Assembly (NCBI GenBank): GCA_017992695.1 | Contig: JAGOOC010000021.1 | Span: 1-43,045, forward strand | Reading direction: 5' to 3' | DNA: 43,045 nucleotides | From: Bacteroides sp. | GTDB taxonomy: Bacteria; Bacteroidota; Bacteroidia; Bacteroidales; Bacteroidaceae | Shown: piece after piece, positions 34,075-43,045 of the stretch | Layout: each line of letters starts with the position of its first letter | Numbering within the stretch: the first letter of the stretch is position 1 | Notes under the pieces: model-generated | The model's database searches: none | The model's input: the letters and a program-made list of their open reading frames with translations, nothing else | What the model was told of the DNA's origin: nothing | Translations under genes and position numbers: made by a program

Positions 34075-36063
34075 ATGATGTTATCAAAGCTGTTCAGCAA
34101 GATTAGTTACATACTTTTATTTAGCTGTATCTTGATTACGTTCTCATCGCCTCTTTATGCAGAAGAGTTGGTAGAAGAGCATAAAGATGAGATACTTATA
34201 ATTTCATCGTATAACTCTGACGCTAAATACACCTACAATAATATCACAGCTTTTATTCGTGTCTATCAAGAGGAAGGAGGAACGCTTCCGGTTGTGGTAG
34301 AGAACATGAATGTTTCTGGCTTAGCAGATGCAGAGCAGTGGCCCATTACTGTAACAGAAATAATTAACAGACACCCCAAAGTTCGCCTACTCGTCTTGCT
34401 GGGCGGCGAAGCTTGGTACAGCTTTCTTCAATTGAAAGAAGAGAGATACAAGAAAATTCCAACGCTATGTGCTATGGCGTCGCTATACAGCATTGAAGTT
34501 CCTCCAAAAGGTACAAACCTAAAAACACATGATCCAGTTAGCATCGACATTCTTGATCGAATGAAGCCATTCAACATACAGGGTTGCTATGCATACGAAT
34601 ACAATCTGGATAAGAACATCAGTCTCATAAAGGAGTTCTATCCGAACATGCAACACTTGGCTTTTGTATCTGACAACACCTACAGCGGACTCATTCAGCA
34701 TGCGTTGATCAAGAAAAGAATGCAAGCGTTTCCCGAATTACAAGCTACGTTTATTGATGGTCGTAAATCGACGATGAACATGGCTGCCAAACAGTTGAAA
34801 GAGCTGCCAGCCAATAGTGTGTTACTTATGGGGCTCTGGCGCATTGACGCTAAAGAGATGGTTTATGTGAGCAACTCTGTTTACGCTTTTACTAATGCGA
34901 ACCCCTCTTTGCCAATGTTCAGCCTCACATCGAGTGGCCTAGGTTATTGGGCTATTGGGGGCTATAGCCCCAAGTATGAAGGGGTAGCGCTACGTATGGG
35001 AAAAAAAGCTTATCAGGTATTGGAGTTGAATGATACCAATCACCCAGAGCTAACTTCGTTACCTTGCGAATATAAATTTGATGCCAGCAAATTGAAGGAG
35101 TGGGGATTTGCCGACAAAGAGCTTCCGCCCAATTCAAATGTGATTAATGCTACGCTCAGCTTTTTTGAGGCCTACCGAACAGAGGTACAAAGTGCCATTT
35201 TGATTATTTTAGCGCTGCTGTTAGGGCTTATTGTAGCACTCTTTTATTACTTCAAAACCAAGAAACTGAGTAACTATTTAGAGGAATCGGCACAGCAGTT
35301 GCGCGCCGACAAGAAGAAACTGGAAGAGTCAGAGATAGAGTTGCGTCTTGCTAAAGAGAGAGCCGAGGAAGCGAGTCAACTAAAAAGTGCTTTTGTATCA
35401 AATATGAGTCATGAAGTACGTACACCACTTAATGCGATTGTGGGGTTTTCGAGTTTATTAATCAATAGTGTAGAGTGCGACAAAGAACAAGAAGAGTACG
35501 CAGCCATAATTCAAGCCAATTCAAACTTGCTGTTACAGCTCATCAACGACATACTCGATATATCAAGACTGGAGTCGGGACGGCTGCAACTTACCTACGA
35601 ATGGTATGATGTTGTTGCGCATTGCCGGAAAATGATACTGTTGGTTAATCAAAACAAGTGCAAGGAGATTGATATACAACTCGAAACTCCTTTGGAATCG
35701 TATATGCTCTATACAGATCCGCTTCGCTTACAACAAATTATGATAAACCTGCTGAACAATGCAATCAAATTTACACCTAACGGTGGAAAAATAACCCTTG
35801 CATTTAAGCCCGATGAGGTGGATCAAAGCGTTAAATTCTCGATAACCGACACCGGATGTGGCATTCCAGAAGAGAATCACCAGCTAGTGTTTGAGCGTTT
35901 CGAAAAGCTCAATGAGTTTGTGCAGGGTACAGGCCTGGGACTTGCCATCTGCAAGCTTACTATTCAACATATGGGAGGTAATATCTGGTTGGATAGTAGT
36001 TACAAAACAGGAGCAAGATTTATATTCTCACACCCTATTAGTAATGAAAAAGCAAGGGTATAA
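34075..36063 (+). CDS. Membrane sensor histidine kinase with periplasmic substrate-binding-like domain
   Basis: A 662-residue orphan sensor. The N-terminal hydrophobic segment (about 9-30) is a signal/anchor. It is followed by a ~340-residue periplasmic domain (EILIISSYNSDAKYT, RLLVLLGGEAWYSFL, HLAFVSDNTYSG, SVLLMGLWRIDA) whose alternating beta-alpha pattern looks like the ABC-type substrate-binding/periplasmic-binding fold. A transmembrane helix (about 377-398) leads into a coiled coil, a HisKA domain with SNMSHEVRTPLN (His446), and a HATPase domain with NAIKFTPNGG, DTGCGIPE and GTGLGLAI. No receiver or response-regulator gene is adjacent. The ligand is unknown. A second ATG immediately follows the first. 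Confidence 0.93.
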   Translation: MMLSKLFSKISYILLFSCILITFSSPLYAEELVEEHKDEILIISSYNSDAKYTYNNITAFIRVYQEEGGTLPVVVENMNVSGLADAEQWPITVTEIINRHPKVRLLVLLGGEAWYSFLQLKEERYKKIPTLCAMASLYSIEVPPKGTNLKTHDPVSIDILDRMKPFNIQGCYAYEYNLDKNISLIKEFYPNMQHLAFVSDNTYSGLIQHALIKKRMQAFPELQATFIDGRKSTMNMAAKQLKELPANSVLLMGLWRIDAKEMVYVSNSVYAFTNANPSLPMFSLTSSGLGYWAIGGYSPKYEGVALRMGKKAYQVLELNDTNHPELTSLPCEYKFDASKLKEWGFADKELPPNSNVINATLSFFEAYRTEVQSAILIILALLLGLIVALFYYFKTKKLSNYLEESAQQLRADKKKLEESEIELRLAKERAEEASQLKSAFVSNMSHEVRTPLNAIVGFSSLLINSVECDKEQEEYAAIIQANSNLLLQLINDILDISRLESGRLQLTYEWYDVVAHCRKMILLVNQNKCKEIDIQLETPLESYMLYTDPLRLQQIMINLLNNAIKFTPNGGKITLAFKPDEVDQSVKFSITDTGCGIPEENHQLVFERFEKLNEFVQGTGLGLAICKLTIQHMGGNIWLDSSYKTGARFIFSHPISNEKARV

Positions 36064-36095
36064 TGTTGCACTCTAACATCTTTTCACTATAAACA

Positions 36096-36127
36096 TTGGC
36101 TTCTGAACAAGTTAATTCGTATGTTTG
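36096..36127 (+). promoter_or_regulatory. Promoter of the ThiE-like gene
   Basis: TTG (36096-36098), a 21-nt spacer and TATGTTTG (36120-36127). The -7 box overlaps the TTG start of the longest frame, so translation must begin downstream, at ATG 36155. Confidence 0.55.
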
Positions 36128-36154
36128 CTAAACATAAATAGTTTAACAAACAAA

Positions 36155-36763
36155 ATGAAATTGATTGTAGTTACTTCCCCTACTTACTTCGTAGAAGAGG
36201 ACAAAATAATAACTGCTCTTTTCGAGGAAGGATTAGACATTCTACACCTGAGAAAGCCCGATACGCTACCCATTTATGCAGAACGCCTTCTGACATTGAT
36301 CCCTAAAAAATTTCACTGTCGCATCGTGTTGCATGATTATTTCTATCTCAAAAAAGAGTTTAGTCTAAAGGGGATTCACCTGAATTCGCGAAATCCGAAA
36401 GAGCCTACCGATTACTCGGGACACATCAGCTGCTCTTGTCATTCGATAGAGGAGGTTAAGGACAAGAAACAGCTCTATGACTATGTGTTCATGAGCCCGA
36501 TATACGACAGCCTAACGAAAGAGAATTACGATTCGGCCTATACACCTGAAGTGCTCAGAAAAGCGCAGAAAGAACGAATAATAGATAGTAACGTTATCGC
36601 TTTGGGTGGCATTTGTGCCGAGAATATGATAGAGGTAAAAGACTTCGGATTTGGAGGTGCTGCTATTTTAGGCGATCTTTGGAATCGGTTTGATGTATGC
36701 ACCGATCGTGATTACAGAGGAGTGATTGAGCACTTCAAGAAGTTGCAAGAGTTGGCCGATTGA
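36155..36763 (+). CDS. ThiE/TenI-family protein with degenerate active site
   Basis: A 202-residue TIM-barrel protein of the thiamine phosphate synthase/TenI family. The N-terminus MKLIVVTSPTYF, IHLN (74-77), SCSCHS (92-97), SPIYDSLTK (114-122, with the Lys of the phosphate loop) and ALGGI (149-153) follow the ThiE order. Several ThiE catalytic residues are changed, however. The usual QxRxK motif reads HLRKP (31-35), the Asp of the metal site after the HLG-type motif is Asn80, and the ND pair is His60-Asp61. It may therefore be a second, divergent thiamine phosphate synthase, a TenI-like thiazole tautomerase, or a protein of other function. No other thiamine gene is nearby. The sensor kinase ends 91 bp upstream. 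Confidence 0.8.
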   Translation: MKLIVVTSPTYFVEEDKIITALFEEGLDILHLRKPDTLPIYAERLLTLIPKKFHCRIVLHDYFYLKKEFSLKGIHLNSRNPKEPTDYSGHISCSCHSIEEVKDKKQLYDYVFMSPIYDSLTKENYDSAYTPEVLRKAQKERIIDSNVIALGGICAENMIEVKDFGFGGAAILGDLWNRFDVCTDRDYRGVIEHFKKLQELAD

Positions 36764-36782
36764 ACGGATTGAAAAAACAAAT

Positions 36783-36825
36783 ACGGGGGATGTATCAAAG
36801 TGTTGTTCTTTGTTACATCCCCCGT
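36783..36825 (-). terminator. Terminator between the ThiE-like and OMP genes
   Basis: An 18-bp stem with one mismatch (ACGGGGGATGTATCAAAG with CTTTGTTACATCCCCCGT) around a 7-nt loop. On the minus strand a T-rich run (TATTTGTTTTTT) follows, so it mainly ends the outer-membrane protein gene. It is likely to stop plus-strand transcription too. Confidence 0.75.
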
Positions 36826-36846
36826 AAAGCGTAATAGCTATGTTAT

Positions 36847-37362
36847 TTAGAACTTATAGAGAAAACCAAAACTCAGGTCTTCGCTTGTTAATCCAAAGCC
36901 ATAACCATTATCACCCACCATATAATCATCTCGGTAACCCAAGAAGCCACATTTTGCAATAACGCTAAAGCTTCTGTTCAAGCTGATAGCAATACCCGGT
37001 TTTAAGCCAATCTCAAAACCGTTCACTGCATCATGATGCTTCTCTTTTGCGGTTGAAAAGCCAAAACCACCATCAATAAACAAACGAACGATCTTATTTT
37101 CATAATAAGAGTAACGAGCATAAGGAGCCAATCCGAACATGTTTACTGTTGTTGAGTTCAAATCAGTGTGGGCATAAGCCAACGTAGCTCCCAGAGCCCA
37201 TTTGTTATTCAAGTTATACCCTACTTCAGGAGTAATGGCAAATGAAGTCGCGTCAGCGTCATTATTATGCCATAGGCCAACTGAGCCACCAACATAAATA
37301 TCCTGTGCATTGATCGTTAACGTTGTCAATACAACAAATAAAAGCATTACAATCTTTTTCAT
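36847..37362 (-). CDS. Small outer-membrane beta-barrel protein
   Basis: A 171-residue exported protein. MKKIVMLLFVVLTTLTINAQ is a signal peptide with the A-Q cleavage site usual in Bacteroidetes. The mature part alternates polar and aromatic/hydrophobic residues in about eight strands (YVGGSVGLWHN, FAITPEVGYNLN, WALGATLAYAHT, FGLAPYARYSYY, VRLFIDGGFGFS, FEIGLKPGIAIS, FSVIAKCGFLGY) and ends in FGFLYKF with the terminal Phe recognised by the barrel-assembly machinery. It fits the OmpX/OmpW-like eight-stranded porin class; the function is unknown. It is a monocistronic gene with its own terminator. Confidence 0.88.
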   Translation of the reverse strand: MKKIVMLLFVVLTTLTINAQDIYVGGSVGLWHNNDADATSFAITPEVGYNLNNKWALGATLAYAHTDLNSTTVNMFGLAPYARYSYYENKIVRLFIDGGFGFSTAKEKHHDAVNGFEIGLKPGIAISLNRSFSVIAKCGFLGYRDDYMVGDNGYGFGLTSEDLSFGFLYKF

Positions 37363-37402
37363 TTTCTTTCTAAAGTTTTATGTTAAACATTATACCAAAA
37401 AC

Positions 37403-37423
37403 ATAAGCCTTTTATCGGCTTAT
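37403..37423 (-). promoter_or_regulatory. 5'-leader hairpin of the OMP gene
   Basis: A perfect 7-bp stem (ATAAGCC/GGCTTAT) with a 7-nt loop. It would sit at the very start of the transcript if transcription begins from the weak -7 box at 37436-37443. A 5'-terminal hairpin can protect abundant porin mRNAs; that role is an inference. Confidence 0.45.
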
Positions 37424-37435
37424 CGGGGGTAAAGG

Positions 37436-37443
37436 TAAAGATA
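37436..37443 (-). promoter_or_regulatory. Possible -7 box of the OMP gene
   Basis: TATCTTTA on the minus strand differs from TAnnTTTG in the last base. It is 73 bp before the ATG, with no well-spaced -33 element. Confidence 0.3.
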
Positions 37444-37668
37444 GTTCTTTATAAAGCAACATTTTTGGGTTGATTTTTCATAAACAAGTCGAACTATTAC
37501 ATATGAAGAGAGGGAGATACACGTATACTTAACACACGCCTTAAATGCTACCATACCATCTTATATTTAGTAAACATGTGGTGCGCAGCACGCTGCAAAG
37601 ACGTCACATTTTAGTGCGCAAGCAAGAATATTCTGCACAGAAAAGCATCGCAAAGCGTTTTTAACAAG

Positions 37669-37706
37669 AAGGCGCTCAAGACTTCAAAACAAGCCTTAAG
37701 CGCCTT
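37669..37706 (-). terminator. Terminator of ppdK
   Basis: AAGGCGCTCAAG pairs with CTTAAGCGCCTT (11 of 12 pairs) around a 14-nt loop, 22 bp after the stop codon. The T-run on the minus strand is short and interrupted, so termination strength is uncertain. Confidence 0.55.
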
Positions 37707-37728
37707 ATAGGTAGTTATTTGAGCGTTT

Positions 37729-40452
<2,724 letters not shown>

Positions 40453-40474
40453 AAGTATGTATTTAAAGTTAATT

Positions 40475-40508
40475 TGTGGTTTTCTGTTCGCTGTGGTTTT
40501 CTGTTCGC
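40475..40508. repeat. 17-bp perfect tandem duplication in the ppdK leader
   Basis: TGTGGTTTTCTGTTCGC occurs twice head to tail (40475-40491 and 40492-40508). It fills the untranslated leader between the -7 box and the ppdK start. Confidence 0.9.
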
Positions 40509-40515
40509 AAATCTA
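40508..40515 (-). promoter_or_regulatory. -7 box for ppdK
   Basis: TAGATTTG on the minus strand matches TAnnTTTG, 55 bp before the ATG and directly next to the tandem duplication. No good -33 box is seen. Confidence 0.45.
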
Positions 40516-40629
40516 ACGATATTTCGCATATACTAAAACTTTTAGCTAAAAAACTTTCTATCGAAATGTAATTTCCACATTGCATTCTTTATTAACTGTT
40601 GACATAGAGATTAATTCGGAAAAAAGAGC

Positions 40630-40637
40630 TAATTTTG
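40630..40637 (+). promoter_or_regulatory. -7 box for rlmD
   Basis: TAATTTTG matches TAnnTTTG, 28 bp before the GTG start. The nearest TTG upstream is 28 nt away, too far for a normal -33 box. Confidence 0.45.
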
Positions 40638-40665
40638 CGACATAATTTATTAGACTGGTATAAAA

Positions 40666-42093
40666 GTGGCAAGAAATAAAAAAGTACTTCCCCTACTGGA
40701 GAAGGTGACAATAACGGACGTGGCTGCCGAAGGAAAAGCCATTGCGAAAGTAAATGATCTGGTGGTTTTTGTACCATATGTAGTGCCTGGCGATGTGGTA
40801 GACCTGCAAATTAAGCGTAAAAAGAATCACTATGCCGAAGCCGAAGCGGTGAAGTTTCACGAATATTCTCCCGTGCGTGCTGTTCCTTTTTGTGAACATT
40901 ATGGCGTTTGTGGAGGGTGCAAGTGGCAAGTACTGCCCTACTCAGAGCAAATTAAATACAAGCAAAAACAAGTTGAAGATAACCTGAAGCGTATAGGTAA
41001 AATTGAGCTTCCAGAGATTCTCCCCATAATGGGCTCGGCCAAAACGGAGTTCTACCGCAACAAGCTTGAGTTTACATTTTCGAACAAACGTTGGCTTTCG
41101 TGGGAAGATATTCAGCAAAATGTAACCTACGATCAGATGAATGGCTTAGGGTTTCATATACCCGGAGCTTTCGACAAGGTATTGGCTATTGAAAAGTGCT
41201 GGTTGCAAGATGATATATCCAATCGAATCCGTAACGCCGTACGCGACTACGCTTACGAGCACAACTACACATTCATCAACCTTCGCTCGCAAGAGGGAAT
41301 GTTGCGCAACATGATTATTCGCACCTCCACCACAGGCGAACTGATGGTTATTCTAATTTGCAAAATTGAAGAAGAGAGCGAAATGGATCTTTTCAAAAAG
41401 ATGTTGCAATACATAGCCGATTCATTCCCCGAAATAACGTCGCTGCTGTATGTGGTGAACAACAAACGCAACGATACCATCGGCGACCTCGATGTGGAAG
41501 TGTTCCGTGGAAACGACCATATCTTCGAGGAGATGGAGGGGTTACGCTTTAAAATAGGACCGAAGTCGTTTTATCAAACGAACTCTGAGCAAGCCTATAA
41601 TCTCTATAAGATCACCCGTGAGTTTGCCGGATTAACCGGAAACGAACTGGTATACGACCTCTACACCGGAACCGGAACTATCGCTAACTTTGTTTCGCGC
41701 CAAGCTCGTCAGGTTATCGGTATAGAGTATGTGCCCGAAGCCATTGAAGATGCTAAAGTAAATGCAGCAATCAATGGAATTGACAACACCTTGTTCTTTG
41801 CCGGCGATATGAAGGATATGCTCACACAGGACTTCATCAACGAATATGGTCGTCCGGACGTAATCATCACCGATCCTCCTCGTGCAGGAATGCATCAGGA
41901 TGTGGTTGATGTGATCTTGTTTGCCGAACCCAAACGCATCGTCTATGTGAGTTGCAATCCGGCCACGCAAGCACGCGATTTGCAATTGCTTGATGTGAAA
42001 TACTCAGTCAAAGCCATACAACCTGTCGACATGTTCCCTCATACACATCATGTAGAAAATGTCGTTTTACTTGAATTAAGACCAACCGAATGA
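40666..42093 (+). CDS. rlmD: 23S rRNA (uracil-5-)-methyltransferase, RlmD/RumA family
   Basis: SAM-dependent methyltransferase that makes 5-methyluridine in RNA; 475 residues with a GTG start. The N-terminal TRAM RNA-binding domain (about 8-66) is followed by an iron-sulfur site (FCEHYGVCGGCKWQ; Cys76, Cys82, Cys85, with a further Cys in IEKCWL). The SAM-binding fold has DLYTGTGTI, GIEYVPEAIEDAK and DPPRAGM, and the catalytic nucleophile is in YVSCNPATQARDL, with HTHHVE following. The family includes RlmD, RlmC and similar enzymes, so the exact uridine is not certain. Its stop overlaps the next start (ATGA). Confidence 0.92.
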   Translation: MARNKKVLPLLEKVTITDVAAEGKAIAKVNDLVVFVPYVVPGDVVDLQIKRKKNHYAEAEAVKFHEYSPVRAVPFCEHYGVCGGCKWQVLPYSEQIKYKQKQVEDNLKRIGKIELPEILPIMGSAKTEFYRNKLEFTFSNKRWLSWEDIQQNVTYDQMNGLGFHIPGAFDKVLAIEKCWLQDDISNRIRNAVRDYAYEHNYTFINLRSQEGMLRNMIIRTSTTGELMVILICKIEEESEMDLFKKMLQYIADSFPEITSLLYVVNNKRNDTIGDLDVEVFRGNDHIFEEMEGLRFKIGPKSFYQTNSEQAYNLYKITREFAGLTGNELVYDLYTGTGTIANFVSRQARQVIGIEYVPEAIEDAKVNAAINGIDNTLFFAGDMKDMLTQDFINEYGRPDVIITDPPRAGMHQDVVDVILFAEPKRIVYVSCNPATQARDLQLLDVKYSVKAIQPVDMFPHTHHVENVVLLELRPTE

Positions 42094-43043
42094 AACAGAA
42101 AAAAGCAGTAGATAAAGCAAAACGCGCCACCCGTGCTTTGGCAAAATATACTACATTCCCGGTGAAGAAGCCGATGGAGCTCATGGAGTTCCTCGCCAGC
42201 CAAATGCCTGATGCCAGCCGTACTAAGTTGAAATCATTGCTCACCAAACGTGTAGTTTATGTAGACAATGTGATCACGACTCAATTTAACTTTGCCCTGC
42301 AACCGGGCATGAACGTGCAAATCAGCAAGGACAAAGGAAGAAAAGAGTTCCAAAGCAGTCTGCTTAAAATTGTATTCGAAGATGAATACTTGATTGTGGT
42401 AAACAAACGCGAAGGATTGCTTTCAATGGGCACTGACAAGCAGAAAGAGCGCACTGCGCACTCCATACTCAATGAGTATGTGCAACGCTCGGGCAAGCAG
42501 TTCCGTGTATTTATCGTACATCGTTTAGATAAAGACACCTCTGGCTTAATGATATTTGCCAAAGACGAGAAGACGAAATTCACGTTTCAAGATTATTGGG
42601 ATGAGATCATAAAGGAACGTCGCTATGTAGCTGCTCTATCGGGCGATGTAGAGAAAGACCGGGGCACGGTGACTTCGTGGCTGACTGATAATAAAGTATT
42701 CATCACCTACTCAAGCATGACGGATAACGGTGGCGAAAAAGCCATCACCCACTATACAACCATCAAGCGTGCCAATGGCTATTCGTTGGTAGAGTTGGAA
42801 TTAGAGACAGGGCGCAAGAATCAAATTCGTGTACACATGAATGACTTGCAACATCCGGTACTGGGCGATGTGAAGTATGGAGACGGCAAGAACCCTCTGG
42901 GACGCTTGGCCCTGCATGCTTTCAAACTCAGTTTTTACCACCCCATAACCGGGAAGTTGATGGAGTTTGAAACTCCTTATCCACCGGCATTCAAGAAGCT
43001 GTTCTTGAAGATAGCGGAACCTGTACAAGGAGAGAAGAGGTAA
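42090..43043 (+). CDS. RluA-family pseudouridine synthase
   Basis: Isomerises specific uridines in rRNA or tRNA; 317 residues. An N-terminal basic segment (about 1-27) and an S4-like RNA-binding region (about 28-80, MELMEFLASQMPDASRTKLKSL in two parts) precede the catalytic domain. HRLDKDTSG holds the catalytic Asp147, and GRKNQIRVHM plus HPVLGDVKYG are the usual downstream motifs. It overlaps the methyltransferase gene by 4 bp and is translationally coupled to it, which links two RNA-modification steps. The stop codon is at 43041-43043, just inside the window. The uridine target cannot be deduced. Confidence 0.93.
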   Translation: MKQKKAVDKAKRATRALAKYTTFPVKKPMELMEFLASQMPDASRTKLKSLLTKRVVYVDNVITTQFNFALQPGMNVQISKDKGRKEFQSSLLKIVFEDEYLIVVNKREGLLSMGTDKQKERTAHSILNEYVQRSGKQFRVFIVHRLDKDTSGLMIFAKDEKTKFTFQDYWDEIIKERRYVAALSGDVEKDRGTVTSWLTDNKVFITYSSMTDNGGEKAITHYTTIKRANGYSLVELELETGRKNQIRVHMNDLQHPVLGDVKYGDGKNPLGRLALHAFKLSFYHPITGKLMEFETPYPPAFKKLFLKIAEPVQGEKR

Positions 43044-43045
43044 TC

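Larger units (their letters stand above)
37363..37728. other. Intergenic region upstream of the OMP gene
   Basis: 366 bp with no supportable gene. It holds a 5'-leader hairpin and weak -7 box near the OMP gene, and a ppdK terminator at the far end. The middle part (about 37450-37660) shows nothing recognisable. Confidence 0.6.

Noticed and set aside
37450-37660. Possible small RNA in the gap before the OMP gene
   Set aside because: No promoter-terminator pair or stable extended fold could be picked out by eye; the only clear hairpins belong to the flanking genes.
40475-40508. CRISPR-like repeat
   Set aside because: There are only two copies, directly adjacent, with no spacer and no cas gene in the window.

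Overview
The window reads as a chromosomal segment from a member of the Bacteroidales, most likely Bacteroides or a close relative. The reasons are a SusC/SusD pair, two GH92 mannosidases, a Bacteroides-type iron superoxide dismutase, lipoprotein signals, weak Shine-Dalgarno sequences, and repeated promoter -7 boxes matching TAnnTTTG, the Bacteroidetes primary sigma factor consensus. No phage, integrase, transposase or CRISPR array is visible. Species cannot be fixed from sequence reading alone.

Layout. 1-755 (minus): the 5' part of an exported TIM-barrel sugar isomerase/epimerase-like protein, cut by the window edge. 915-9945 (minus): a five-gene operon of GH92 lipoprotein, GH20 hexosaminidase, MFS transporter, GH130 phosphorylase and a second GH92. 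Together these fit N-glycan trimming, import of Man-beta-1,4-GlcNAc and its phosphorolysis. 10048-12610: divergent dnaB and ispE, separated by a control region holding a heptanucleotide tandem repeat. 12716-20003 (minus): a three-gene operon of met-zincin metalloprotease, SusC and SusD, a candidate protein/peptide-capture system. 20196-26257 (plus): an AddA/AddB-like helicase-nuclease pair. 26268-28393 (minus): UDP-glucuronate decarboxylase followed by a receiver-histidine kinase. 28615-29202 (minus): five tRNA genes (Gly, Leu, Leu, Gly, Gly in transcription order) behind a clear promoter. 29313-33136 (minus): nspC and a PcrA/UvrD helicase, with a long perfect-looking hairpin between them. 33286-36763 (plus): superoxide dismutase, an orphan sensor histidine kinase and a degenerate ThiE/TenI-like protein. 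36847-40452 (minus): a small outer-membrane barrel and pyruvate phosphate dikinase. 40666-43043 (plus): an overlapping pair of RNA-modification genes, an RlmD-like methyltransferase and an RluA-family pseudouridine synthase.

Most of the window is housekeeping or well-known Bacteroides biology. The parts most worth a second look are the protease-SusC-SusD operon, the 85-nt hairpin at 30612-30696, the heptanucleotide repeat between dnaB and ispE, and the compact N-glycan operon that has no SusCD of its own. Several gene starts were moved from the longest open frame to an internal ATG, because the upstream candidate was TTG/GTG or lay on top of a promoter. These are GH92 at 3170, dnaB at 11607, the protease at 20003, nspC at 30452, sodB at 33286 and the ThiE-like gene at 36155.
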